Below, one piece after another: positions 1 through 8,068 of a DNA stretch of 36,099 nt (positions are counted from its first letter, which is position 1; each line of letters starts with the position of its first letter). Made by a program: the position numbers and the translations under genes. The DNA comes from JANMDR01 sp031376425. Its GTDB lineage: Bacteria > Pseudomonadota > Gammaproteobacteria > Burkholderiales > Usitatibacteraceae. Where the stretch lies: assembly GCA_031376425.1 (NCBI GenBank), contig JANMDR010000026.1, positions 1-36,099 of the forward strand. The letters run 5' to 3'. A model generated the notes under the pieces. The model made no database searches, was not told the DNA's origin, and was given only the letters and a program-made list of their open reading frames with translations.

Positions 1-1
1 A

Positions 2-793
2 AAAGAACCTAACAATACTTTTGTGCTCACGATGGGTAATTTGCATGAAGGTCATATTCAGTTAGTGCAATTAGCCAAGCCCAAAGCGGCCTGTACTGTC
101 GTTTCGATATTTGTTAATCGCCTGCAATTTGGCCCGCGCGAAGATTTTGATCGTTACCCGCGCACTTTGCAGGCGGATTGTGAAAAGTGCGAGGCGGCAG
201 GGGTTGATGTGGTGTTTGCCCCGGATGAGAAAGAAATTTATCCGCAGCCACAACAATATGTGGTTGAGCCACCAGAAATTCAGCATGTGCTAGATGGGGC
301 GGTGCGTCCCGGCCATTTTCGTGGCGTGGCAACGGTAGTGTTGAAACTTTTCAATATGGTCGGGCCCAAAAGCGCTATTTTTGGTAAAAAAGATTTCCAG
401 CAATGCCGTGTACTGCAAGAAATGGTGCAACAGCTGGCGATGCCAATAGAAATAATTCTTGCTGAAACAGTGCGCGCCAATGATGGGCTTGCGCTATCCT
501 CCCGCAATGGCTATTTAACAGATGCCGAACGCGCGGAAGCGCCATTACTGTACAAAACGATTGCTGAAGTACGCGCGCAAATTTTAGCGGGCAAGCATGA
601 TTTTCAACGGATGGAGTTAGATGCCATGGCAATGCTGGCCGGACGCCATTGGGTACCTGATTACATCGCAGTGCGCCGCCAATATGATTTGGCCGTGCCC
701 ACGCCAGATGATCGCGATTTGGTTGTTTTAGCGGCAGCCAAACTTGGTAAAACACGGTTAATTGATAACGTGGAACTGCAGTTACCGATGTAA
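2..793 (+). CDS. panC: Pantoate--beta-alanine ligase, 5' end outside the window
   Basis: PanC condenses pantoate with beta-alanine using ATP, the last step of cytoplasmic pantothenate synthesis. The frame is open from base 2 and already reads KEPNNTF before the TMGNLHEGH nucleotide-binding motif, so the start lies upstream of the window and the GTG at 23 is probably not the real start. Further family blocks are VSIFVN.LQFGP, EDFDRYPRTL, GHFRGVATVV, FGKKDFQQ and DGLALSSRNGYL. Two usually conserved prolines differ: the residue before TMG is Leu, and the residue after FVN is Arg. The rest of the protein looks intact to its normal C-terminus. panD follows 94 bases downstream on the same strand and makes the beta-alanine that PanC uses, so co-transcription is likely. 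Confidence 0.95.
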   Translation, partial: KEPNNTFVLTMGNLHEGHIQLVQLAKPKAACTVVSIFVNRLQFGPREDFDRYPRTLQADCEKCEAAGVDVVFAPDEKEIYPQPQQYVVEPPEIQHVLDGAVRPGHFRGVATVVLKLFNMVGPKSAIFGKKDFQQCRVLQEMVQQLAMPIEIILAETVRANDGLALSSRNGYLTDAERAEAPLLYKTIAEVRAQILAGKHDFQRMELDAMAMLAGRHWVPDYIAVRRQYDLAVPTPDDRDLVVLAAAKLGKTRLIDNVELQLPM

Positions 794-804
794 TACGGTT
801 TGCG

Positions 805-832
805 TTGTTTTAGAGTGAAGCCACTAAAACAA
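805..832 (+). other. Inverted repeat between panC and panD
   Basis: TTGTTTTAG (805-813) is exactly complementary to CTAAAACAA (824-832), giving a 9-bp AT-rich stem. No clear T-run follows. It could be a weak attenuator or an mRNA-processing hairpin inside a panC-panD transcript. Function is not established. Confidence 0.35.
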
Positions 833-887
833 TAGCGCTATACTGCTCCCGTAGTTGAGCCACCATCATTCCTTTTAGGAGTTATAA

Positions 888-1271
888 ATGCAACGCACTA
901 TGTTGAAATCAAAGCTGCACCGCGTTACTTGTACCCAATCTGAGTTGCACTATGAAGGCTCGTGCGCGATTGACCAGAATTTACTAGATGCTGGTGATAT
1001 TAAGGAATACCAGCAAATTGATATTTACAATATCGCCAATGGCGAGCGCTTTACTACCTATGCTATTGCTGGTCAGCGTGGCACGGGCATCATTAGCGTT
1101 AACGGTGCGGCTGCGCGTCGCGTCGCTCCGGGTGATTTGCTTATCATCGCGGCCTATGCCAGCTATACAGAAGCCGAAATTGCTTCTTACAAGCCTGCCC
1201 TAGTGTACGTTGATAGTATTAATCGGATTAAAGGCAGTGCAAATAGCATTCCGGTGCAGTTGGTAGGGTAA
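888..1271 (+). CDS. panD: Aspartate 1-decarboxylase proenzyme
   Basis: PanD decarboxylates L-aspartate to beta-alanine, which feeds PanC. The protein has 127 residues, the normal size. It begins MQRTMLKSKLHRV and carries the self-processing site Gly24-Ser25 in HYEGSCAID; cleavage there creates the catalytic pyruvoyl group. Other family blocks are the catalytic-region Lys9, the Tyr in QIDIYNIANGERF, and NGAAARRVAPGDLLII. A clear ribosome-binding site (AGGAG, near 877-881) precedes the ATG. It lies directly downstream of panC. Confidence 0.97.
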   Translation: MQRTMLKSKLHRVTCTQSELHYEGSCAIDQNLLDAGDIKEYQQIDIYNIANGERFTTYAIAGQRGTGIISVNGAAARRVAPGDLLIIAAYASYTEAEIASYKPALVYVDSINRIKGSANSIPVQLVG

Positions 1272-1645
1272 AAACGCAACGCTTTTTAGCTATCGCCACA
1301 CTTGTCCGTTTGGCTGGGGTGTTTGCTGGCAGCGTTGTAGAGTCATATTCATACTTTATTGGTGAGTTTGAAAGTGGCCTGAAGGTGCCCTAAATGCGGG
1401 CACTTCCAACCACGTTAATTGGTTATTTGGTAGCGCTTAGGCAATTGCACAGCATAGTGGTCTGTAATCGCGCTGCCTATATGTCGAGGTATGTCACGGC
1501 AATGTGAATTACAGCGTATAAGTCCTGATGTGGTTGTGCGCCAATCCCTCGAATCCATTAGCACAAAATGGTAAACTGTACGGGAAATGATGATCTGCAC
1601 GCCACTGCGGCGCACTTATAAATGACCAAAAAAAGGGATCTATCC
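1272..1645. other. Intergenic stretch between panD and the OmpA-family gene
   Basis: About 370 bases with no convincing gene. An imperfect hairpin lies near 1380-1408, where GGTGCCC faces GGGCACT, without a T-run. Short AT-rich stretches near 1555-1580 could contain the promoter of the following gene, but I could not pick -35 and -10 boxes with confidence. Confidence 0.5.
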
Positions 1646-3865
1646 ATGAAAAAAAATGGGGAAAGCAATTTGTTCCGTCGGCTGCTGCTGCCATCGGCCG
1701 TGTTAACTGCGCTATTTGCGCCGCAGGTGATGGCGCAAACCATCGCTAAACCTGTACCAGATAAAATCGTTAACGGCGGTAATTTGGCTTATGCGGGCGA
1801 CACTACCCGGGTTGGTCTAGGTGTTGATGATGATCGCAAAGTGCATGCAGAAATTTCGCACGTTATTGCGCAATCGGACGCGAATGCCGTGGTAGGTGAT
1901 TTATATGTTGGTCGCAACGCATTGGGTCTAAAGCTCTCATACGCTTTTGCAAATAGTGATTGGCGCACAACGTCGTCTGAAAATTTAGCGGTTACTAAAA
2001 TTTTTGGTGCGCTAGATCAAAATCGCGACCATGATCGCAAACTCACCTTGGGTATTGGCCGTGAGTGGCAAAATTTATTTGCCGATTTGACACTATCGCA
2101 CACCACATCAGAAAGCCGTTTAACTAACTCCACTTTTGCAAGCTCAGTGGCAAGTGTAAGCGGCAGCGAAGGTGGACGTCCATTTACGCAAGATATTACC
2201 ACCGCCATTCGCACCAATACCTATACGCGCCCTTATAACAAAGGCCTTGGCGTACGTGTAGGTCGTTTCTTTGATGAGCCGCTACTGCGCGCTACTTTGG
2301 GTGGTGATGTCGAACGTGGTGAAAACGGGGCGAAGCAAAATACCGTCTCGGTTAATTTAGAGAAGTATTTTTATAACTCACCCGTTAGCGTAGCGCTCGG
2401 CGTAGACCGTTATTCAAAGAGCGGCACAGTAGATTCTGATCGTAGCGGTACACGCGCGTTGTTTACGGTGCGCTATGACTTTGGTGGTAAAGGCTTTCGC
2501 CCAACTACCGCCACGCGTACGGTACAAGTAGCACGTGCGGTAAATGAAAGTGTGGTGGCGAGCAATTCTAATACCGCCGCTGCGGTGGCATCCGCTTCCG
2601 CAGGCACATCTGGTGGTGCTTCAACAACTGGCGTGGTAGTGACTAACGCTGGTGCAACTGCACAGTTTAAAACCGAAAAAGTACAAACTACCGTCCGTAA
2701 GGAAATGGCTATATTAGAAAATTTCCCATTCAAATCTTCAGGCTTCACTAAAGAGCAAACCGCGACTATTTTAAAATTTGCACAAGATGTAAAAGCCTCA
2801 AGCTGCCCAGTAGACGTGACTATTCAAGGTTATGCCTGCCCGTACGGTAATGAACAAGGCAATATTATCGTATCAAAATTACGCGCGGAAGCCATGCGCA
2901 AATTATTGATCGCCGAAGGCATTTCCAGTGACCGTATTAAGGCCGAAGGTTTGGGTGGCAAGAATCCGCGTTACCCAACAGCAGATGCGCGTAATCGTCG
3001 CGTTGAAGCGCAGGTGACCGGCGGTATTTGCGAAATCGTCACCAAGGAAGTGCGTACTCCGATAGCAGGAACCGCGCAACCAGTTGTTCCTAATCCCGTA
3101 GTGCAGCCGACAGCCACTATTACATCCAAAACTGTAATGGAAGATAAGATTGAGAATGTGCCAGTAGAGCCGGCATGGCTACGTCGGGCATTGCTAACGC
3201 CGATGTTGCACAAAACCCGTGTTGATACTTACTCGCAATCAGAATCCACCACGGCCATTACAACCGGTGCGAAAGTATTCCAAAATACCTGTCCAGTATT
3301 AGCCGATGACGTGGCTACACTCGATAGCGGTGCGACGGCGACCGTTAACGTACTAGCCAACGATAGCGATATCGATAACAATACCTTAACCGTAACAGCG
3401 GTTACGCAGCCTACAAACGGCACGGCGGCGATTGTAACTAGCAATAACCGTGTTACTTATACTTCGCGTGCGGGTACTAGCGGTGCAGACAGTTTCAGCT
3501 ACACAGTGAGTGATGGTACCTGTAGCCGTACAGCAACGGTGCGCTTGACAGTGACTCCGCCGGTCATTGTTCCGCCACCCCCCCCGCCGGTGCAGCCACC
3601 AAGCTGTCTTCCAGATACCTATGTGATTAATCAGATTGTCTATAACGGTTTTAATCCATTAGAAAATGATACCTCACCTAATCCACCGCTTCGTATCGTC
3701 AGCGTGACGCAGCCATCCCTTCCGGGTAGCACGGTGTCAATCAATGCCAACGGTACCTTGAACTTTGCAGCGCTCGCTGTATTTGATCGCGCAATATTTA
3801 CCTACACCGCGCGCGATGCGGCAGGTGGCACTTGCACCAGCATGGTAACGATCGTTGATCCTTGA
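1646..3865 (+). CDS. Exported OmpA-family protein with C-terminal Ig/cadherin-like domains
   Basis: The start is placed at the ATG at 1646, because AGGGAT lies about 9 bases before it; an in-frame ATG at 1622 would add 8 residues. The 739-residue product opens with a signal peptide (MKKNGESN, a hydrophobic stretch, then VMAQ). Residues of about 40-300 are rich in alternating hydrophobic strands ending in FTVRYDFGGKGF and look like an outer-membrane beta-barrel. An alanine/serine-rich linker follows. An OmpA/MotB-type peptidoglycan-binding domain spans about 354-459 (TIQGYACPYG, LRAEAMRKLL, ARNRRVEAQV). From about 546 there is a Tandem-95/cadherin-like repeat (VNVLANDSDIDNNTLTV, then TSGADSFSYTVSDG), a proline run and a second, shorter Ig-like domain. 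Inferred role: anchoring the outer membrane to peptidoglycan with an extra adhesive or structural module. It is monocistronic, followed by a strong terminator. Confidence 0.8.
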   Translation: MKKNGESNLFRRLLLPSAVLTALFAPQVMAQTIAKPVPDKIVNGGNLAYAGDTTRVGLGVDDDRKVHAEISHVIAQSDANAVVGDLYVGRNALGLKLSYAFANSDWRTTSSENLAVTKIFGALDQNRDHDRKLTLGIGREWQNLFADLTLSHTTSESRLTNSTFASSVASVSGSEGGRPFTQDITTAIRTNTYTRPYNKGLGVRVGRFFDEPLLRATLGGDVERGENGAKQNTVSVNLEKYFYNSPVSVALGVDRYSKSGTVDSDRSGTRALFTVRYDFGGKGFRPTTATRTVQVARAVNESVVASNSNTAAAVASASAGTSGGASTTGVVVTNAGATAQFKTEKVQTTVRKEMAILENFPFKSSGFTKEQTATILKFAQDVKASSCPVDVTIQGYACPYGNEQGNIIVSKLRAEAMRKLLIAEGISSDRIKAEGLGGKNPRYPTADARNRRVEAQVTGGICEIVTKEVRTPIAGTAQPVVPNPVVQPTATITSKTVMEDKIENVPVEPAWLRRALLTPMLHKTRVDTYSQSESTTAITTGAKVFQNTCPVLADDVATLDSGATATVNVLANDSDIDNNTLTVTAVTQPTNGTAAIVTSNNRVTYTSRAGTSGADSFSYTVSDGTCSRTATVRLTVTPPVIVPPPPPPVQPPSCLPDTYVINQIVYNGFNPLENDTSPNPPLRIVSVTQPSLPGSTVSINANGTLNFAALAVFDRAIFTYTARDAAGGTCTSMVTIVDP

Positions 3866-3891
3866 TGTTTTGATGTAATTTCGACCCAATT

Positions 3892-3923
3892 AAAATGGCG
3901 CTCTGTGGAGCGCCATTTTTTTA
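3892..3923 (+). terminator. Rho-independent terminator after the OmpA-family gene
   Basis: ATGGCGCTC (3895-3903), loop TGTG and GAGCGCCAT (3908-3916) form a perfect 9-bp GC-rich stem, extended by A/T pairs and followed by a run of T. It ends 26-58 bases after the stop codon. Confidence 0.92.
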
Positions 3924-4088
3924 ATAGATGCTCGGTGCTAGATTGAATATAATCAAAAATATTCGAACGTGTCAGTGCCATTATCCCGAAATCTTGCGAT
4001 GAAGTTTCACCTTGTTACGGCTTGCGTTACCAACTCGCATAATCGAAAAATACTAAAATCACACGGTTGTTTAGCAACGACCTTCCAG

Positions 4089-4358
4089 CTAATGAAATTC
4101 CCGAGATGCAAGCGTCATTTTGCCGAGCAGCACCGTTAAGTCATTCAACAAACCTGCCACTACATGCACTACCGTTTGTTCGCGCTCTACCACACCACTT
4201 ACTTGCATTAAACGGGAGAAGACGAGGGCTTGGCGTTGGCGTTCGGCGACTCTTGACCAGACAATCACGCTCACGTAGCCGGTTTCGTCTTCTAGCGTAA
4301 CGAAGGTGCCGCCGCCGGCGGTGGTGGGGCGTTGGCGGCGATTGCATTTGTTGATTTT
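4089..4358 (-). pseudogene. dnaE2: C-terminal remnant of error-prone DNA polymerase DnaE2
   Basis: Read on the minus strand from a stop at 4359-4361, the frame gives RQRPTTAGGGTFVTLEDETG, then YVSVIVWSRVAERQRQAL and ends LASREFH followed by TAG. This matches the C-terminal OB-fold of DnaE2-type DNA polymerase III alpha subunits (TFVTLEDETG, VVVW, AERQR, terminal SRDFH). Only about the last 85 codons of a gene normally over 1000 codons long remain. The upstream sequence is immediately the end of the pseudouridine synthase gene. No start or ribosome-binding site is evident. This is a deletion scar of the SOS mutagenesis polymerase; the imuA/imuB partners are not in the window. Confidence 0.8.
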
Positions 4359-4378
4359 TCATAGCGTTTGTTACCGTT

Positions 4379-5335
4379 TTAGGGCAACGCTGCCCCACCA
4401 TAATGTAACGCAAGCTTGGATTCAAACCTTCTCGCCACTCCGCTAATCGGGTCGGTAAACGCTATTTGCTTCGCCAGCAATTGTAGCGGCGCGGTAGGAT
4501 CACGCGGGGCGTCGGGTTTGAAGATAGGGTAAATATTGTCGTACAAAATAGGTAGGCCTAGGCTGGCCATATGCAGGCGGAGTTGGTGTTTTTTGCCGGT
4601 GTGGGGGTGTAGTTCAAATAGGCCGATGCCATCGCGCATGCACACTAGATGGATGGTGGTGCGGGCGTTGACTTGGCCGGTTGTTGCTATGGCGGATTGC
4701 ATGAAGTTGTCTGACGGGACGATGCAGTTTTCTATGGTGATGGGAAACTGCAAATTAAAGTTTGCCGGTATTGCCGCTGCGGCCTCGTAGCGCTTTTGTA
4801 TTTTATGTTCAGCAAATAATGCGGCGTAGGCGGCTCTGGTGTGTGGTTGTTTGGTAAAGCATACTAGGCCTGCTGTTTCAAGGTCAATGCGGTGCATGGG
4901 GGCTAATTCAGCACTGCCTAAGCGCTGCTTGAGGCGCACCAATAGGGTTTCTTGCACATATCTGCCCACGGGGGCTACGGGTAAAAAATGCGGTTTATCG
5001 GCTACTACAATTAGCTCGTCTTCAAACACAATGGTTTCTTGCGCGGCTATTTTTTCTTCAGCTTCTACGTGGCGATAGTAGTACACCACTTGTTGGGCGA
5101 TATACGGGGCATCGGGTAGCAGTGGTTGGCCTTGGGCGTCGATAATTGCGCCAGCGGCCATGCGCATTTCAATTTGCAGCGGCGTGAGCGTTTTAAAGCG
5201 CGTGATTAAATAGCTGAGTAAATTGGGGTAATCACCCGGCGAGCAGGGGGGGCACGGGGGACAAATAAGGCGGCTTGCCGCAATGCCGTGCCGGTCTGGG
5301 GGGGGGATTACCTTAACTGAAGTAATATTGCGCAA
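4379..5335 (-). CDS. RluA-family pseudouridine synthase
   Basis: It converts specific uridines in rRNA or tRNA to pseudouridine. The 318-residue protein has the catalytic motif MHRIDLETAGLV (Asp in HRIDxxTAG), an upstream DELIVVADKPHFLPV block, and the C-terminal ELHPHTGKKHQLRLHMASLG motif. The N-terminal part (LLSYLITRF...IEMRMAAGAIIDAQG) is a small S4-like module. This matches a subfamily common in Betaproteobacteria with the block PHFLPVxPxGRYVQETLL; the exact RNA target is unknown. The start is uncertain: a TTG at 5335 is used here, and codons just after it include a run of nine C. Twelve bases separate it from the protease gene upstream, so the two are probably co-transcribed. Confidence 0.88.
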   Translation of the reverse strand: MRNITSVKVIPPPDRHGIAASRLICPPCPPCSPGDYPNLLSYLITRFKTLTPLQIEMRMAAGAIIDAQGQPLLPDAPYIAQQVVYYYRHVEAEEKIAAQETIVFEDELIVVADKPHFLPVAPVGRYVQETLLVRLKQRLGSAELAPMHRIDLETAGLVCFTKQPHTRAAYAALFAEHKIQKRYEAAAAIPANFNLQFPITIENCIVPSDNFMQSAIATTGQVNARTTIHLVCMRDGIGLFELHPHTGKKHQLRLHMASLGLPILYDNIYPIFKPDAPRDPTAPLQLLAKQIAFTDPISGVARRFESKLALHYGGAALP

Positions 5336-5347
5336 TAGTTGGCTGAC

Positions 5348-6466
5348 TTAGCTACGCTCGGTCTTGCGGCTGGTATCAATGACACGAATTTTTTCTACCC
5401 GTTTTTTCTCATTGCGGGTGACGGTAATTTCGGCAATATTGCCAATGCCCACACGGTCTAGCTCGGCAACAAAGGTGGAAAGAGTGTCGGTGGGGCGACC
5501 GTTCACGGCGGTAATCACATCGCCTAATTGATTGTTGCGGCGATCCAATATTTTAAGGTTGGCCGATTCGGCTGGCGTGCCTGCGGTAATGGCACCGATT
5601 ACTACGCCTTTGATGCGGCTGCGTGCTACTAGGCCAGGGTCAAAGGCGCGAATGCCGATGCCCGGTGTGGCCGCTTTGCCACGGTTAATGAGCTGCGGCA
5701 CAATGCGGTTTACCATGTCCGCCGGAATGGCAAAGCCCACCCCTGCAGACGAGCCAGAGGCGGAACGAATGGCGGAATTAACGCCGATCAAGCGGCCTGC
5801 GCTATCAAGCAGGGGGCCACCCGAATTGCCAGGGTTAATGGCGGCATCGGTTTGAATCACCCCCGCAATTTCGGCATAGTCTTGGGTGGGCAAGTAACGG
5901 TCAAGCGCGGAAATAACGCCATTGGTGAGCGTGCGGCTCAGGCCAAAGGGGTTGCCAATGGCGATGACAGATTGCCCCACCTTCAAATCGCGGGAAAGCC
6001 CTAATGGCAGCGGTTTTAAGGCATTGAGTATAGGTGCAGGGGCATTGAGACGCACCACGGCAAGGTCATATTCGGGGGCGGTGCCAATCACGGTGGCCTC
6101 AATGGGGTCCTTACCGGCATCAAGCTGTACCGTTACTTTTTCCGCATTTTGTACCACATGATTATTGGTAACGATATGGCCGCGCGTATCCCACACAAAT
6201 CCGGAGCCAGCGCCCTGTGAAATACCCAATTGCTCCCCAAAAAATCCGCCCCGCACTAAATTTTCGGTGGTGATGTAGGCAACCGAGGGCGCGGCGTTTT
6301 CAAATAGGCCAACTAAGGCGCGTTCGCTGTCTAATAAGGCCCCGCGCGGGGCGATGGCGCGCGGCTCGCTCACACTGCTTTTTTGTGCCGAAAGCAGGGA
6401 GGTGGCGACAAGGCCAGTGAAGGCTAGGCTGACGGCTAGTGCAAATAGCGTTTTTTTCATGTTCAT
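5348..6466 (-). CDS. Periplasmic trypsin-like serine protease with one PDZ domain (DegS/DegQ type)
   Basis: The 372-residue protein starts with a signal peptide or membrane anchor (MNMKKTLFALAVSLAFTGLV). The trypsin-like domain has the catalytic triad His103 (TNNHVV), Asp134 (EYDLAVVRL) and Ser215 (NPGNSGGPLL). A single PDZ domain covers about 270-365 (GVVIGAITAGTPAESANL, LGDVITAVNGRPT). One PDZ and an N-terminal hydrophobic segment point to a DegS-like or short DegQ/MucD-like envelope quality-control protease rather than DegP, which has two PDZ domains. Whether the N-terminus is cleaved or retained as an anchor cannot be settled by eye. The stop lies 12 bases before the pseudouridine synthase start. 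Confidence 0.9.
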   Translation of the reverse strand: MNMKKTLFALAVSLAFTGLVATSLLSAQKSSVSEPRAIAPRGALLDSERALVGLFENAAPSVAYITTENLVRGGFFGEQLGISQGAGSGFVWDTRGHIVTNNHVVQNAEKVTVQLDAGKDPIEATVIGTAPEYDLAVVRLNAPAPILNALKPLPLGLSRDLKVGQSVIAIGNPFGLSRTLTNGVISALDRYLPTQDYAEIAGVIQTDAAINPGNSGGPLLDSAGRLIGVNSAIRSASGSSAGVGFAIPADMVNRIVPQLINRGKAATPGIGIRAFDPGLVARSRIKGVVIGAITAGTPAESANLKILDRRNNQLGDVITAVNGRPTDTLSTFVAELDRVGIGNIAEITVTRNEKKRVEKIRVIDTSRKTERS

Positions 6467-6532
6467 CTATCGAAAAAAAGTGAATGACCAAACTTAGATA
6501 ATGGTGAAAGTGGGAAGTTCAATAGGGTGTAC

Positions 6533-7411
6533 TTAATCGCGGTGCAACCGCTTCGCCCTTGCAATGCGCCATTCGCCATCGGGTTCACCCTCATAAACTT
6601 GCGTAAACGTGGTGGCGGTTTCTTGCAGTTTGGTATCGATGGCAATACGATTATCAAACACAAAGCATTCGCCTTCATAGTCTTTTTCAGCATCTGGGAT
6701 CGCTAAAAAATAATTCAAGATGCCGCCTTCAAGCTGCACCACGGGCACGTTAAATTCCTTCATCCATGCGCTGGTTTTTTCGCAACGAATACCGCCGGTG
6801 CAGTACATGGCCACGGTTTTGCCTTCAGCCTGCCATTGCGCCACGTTGGCTTCAATGTACTTGGGAAAATCTCTAAAGTTTTGTACCTGCGGATCAATCG
6901 CCCCTTTGAAACGGCCAAGGCGATATTCAAAGCTATTGCGATTATCCAGCAGTACCACATCATCACGCTTAAGCATTTCGCGCCATTGCGCTGGCGTTAA
7001 ATTGCCGCTTCTTTGCTGCGCATCAATATTTTCAATGCCCAGCGGTAGCACTTCAGGCTTGAGGCGGATTTTTAGCTTCCAAAACGGTTTGGTGGTGCAG
7101 TGGCTGTGCTTAAACTGCACATCGGCGAAAGCACCCGCAAAGGCGGCGTCAGTTTTAATTGCCGTTTCAAAGGCTTGCAGCCGCGCCAAAGAAGCTGCCA
7201 GCATGCCGTTTAAGCCCTCTGGCGCCACCCAAATGATGCCCTTAAGGGAGTCGGTAGGGTTAGTGTCGGTAGCGGCGTCAGTGTCGGCATCTGCGTTTGT
7301 GTTTATAGCAGCGCAAATCTGCTGCAATGCCGTCACCGTGGCAGCAGGGTCAGCCAGATTCACAAATTTGTAAAACGAAGCGTGGATGATAGGGGTGTAT
7401 TCAGGTTTCAT
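6533..7411 (-). CDS. trhO: tRNA uridine(34) hydroxylase, rhodanese-fold
   Basis: TrhO (formerly YceA) makes 5-hydroxyuridine at wobble position 34 of some tRNAs in an oxygen-dependent way. The 292-residue product has the family's N-terminal ferredoxin-like domain (FYKFVNL, IIWVAPEGLNG) and a rhodanese domain (LLDNRNSFEYRLGRFKGAI) with Cys204 in MYCTGGIRCEKTSAWM, followed by VVQLEGGILNYF. Residues of about 38-55 are an unusual Asp/Thr/Asn-rich insert in the first domain. The start at 7411 is chosen because homologous sequence begins there; the frame is open for 62 further codons upstream. A strong AAGGAG lies about 20 bases away and seems better placed for a tiny upstream ORF. Confidence 0.92.
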   Translation of the reverse strand: MKPEYTPIIHASFYKFVNLADPAATVTALQQICAAINTNADADTDAATDTNPTDSLKGIIWVAPEGLNGMLAASLARLQAFETAIKTDAAFAGAFADVQFKHSHCTTKPFWKLKIRLKPEVLPLGIENIDAQQRSGNLTPAQWREMLKRDDVVLLDNRNSFEYRLGRFKGAIDPQVQNFRDFPKYIEANVAQWQAEGKTVAMYCTGGIRCEKTSAWMKEFNVPVVQLEGGILNYFLAIPDAEKDYEGECFVFDNRIAIDTKLQETATTFTQVYEGEPDGEWRIARAKRLHRD

Positions 7412-7424
7412 GGCTAAATTGTCC
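7398..7424 (-). CDS. Possible 8-codon leader ORF overlapping the trhO start
   Basis: On the minus strand AAAAAGGAG is followed after six bases by ATG, giving MGQFSHET and then TGA. The stop falls a few bases inside trhO, whose own start has no close ribosome-binding site. Translational coupling is possible, but the ORF is so short that chance is a real alternative. Confidence 0.3.
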
Positions 7425-7614
7425 CATATTGGCTCCTTTTTCGCCATTTTCAGTTGGCTTTGGAGTACCAATGTTTGCATTTTTGCACCGCTTCCCCCGC
7501 AAAAAATGCAGTTCACGCAGGCTTTTTTGCATTTCGTCGCACCGTGGTTTAACTGTGTAAAGCTTTTGCGCACAATGGTCTCACTGCAACAAAACAACCC
7601 AACCGGAGAACATC

Positions 7615-7887
7615 ATGAAAACAGCTAATGTGCAACAACATAACACCCTAAACAACGCCGCGATGACCACTAGTTTATTTGCCTGTGCCGTCTTAAGTGT
7701 CGCCATGTTAATCGGTGGCAACAACGGCAACAGCGCCCCACAAATTAAGCAAACGATGGAACCCATTGTAGTCACCGCACAACGCATGCCAACAATCCAA
7801 TTAGCTACAATCGAAGTGACCGCAAAAAGACTACAAACAATTGCCCTCGCGCCGATGGTTATTGTGGCAAAGCGTAATGCGGTTTAA
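7615..7887 (+). CDS. Small membrane or exported protein with three TonB-box-like repeats
   Basis: GGAG lies just before the ATG. The 90-residue product has one hydrophobic segment at about 18-34 (SLFACAVLSVAMLIGG), a signal anchor or signal peptide. The C-terminal half is a 15-residue repeat: PIVVTAQRMPTIQLA (50-64), TIEVTAKRLQTIALA (65-79) and a partial PMVIVAKRNAV (80-90). Each unit resembles the IVVTA.R motif at the N-terminus of TonB-dependent receptors. No known domain was recognised and function is unknown. It is divergent from trhO, so the 200 bases between them probably hold both promoters. Confidence 0.7.
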   Translation: MKTANVQQHNTLNNAAMTTSLFACAVLSVAMLIGGNNGNSAPQIKQTMEPIVVTAQRMPTIQLATIEVTAKRLQTIALAPMVIVAKRNAV

Positions 7888-7917
7888 TAACCAGCAACGC
7901 GTATCTGCATCACGACC

Positions 7918-7941
7918 GTAGGGGCGAAAAATCTTTCGCCC
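7918..7941 (+). repeat. REP element, type A
   Basis: GTAG leader followed by the palindrome GGGCGAAAAATCTTTCGCCC. This is a single copy between the small repeat protein and the GAF gene. Other type A copies lie at 19141, 19417, 20033 and 24557. Confidence 0.85.
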
Positions 7942-8068
7942 ATGTGTAAACATAATCTTCCGCTCATTTAATGCCGTAACGGCGAATAATGATTTTCATT
8001 GCAAGGAAAACCTCAGAACGGGTTGAGAATGCTATATTGCCGCCTTATTCATCAATAGAGCGTTCCCA

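Noticed and set aside
1415..1743. Small minus-strand frames upstream of the OmpA-family gene
   Set aside because: They overlap each other and the start of the OmpA-family gene, have no ribosome-binding sites and match nothing I recognise.
6720..7373. 217-codon plus-strand frame opposite trhO
   Set aside because: Ser/Cys/Leu-rich antisense frame over a clearly conserved gene, with no family resemblance.
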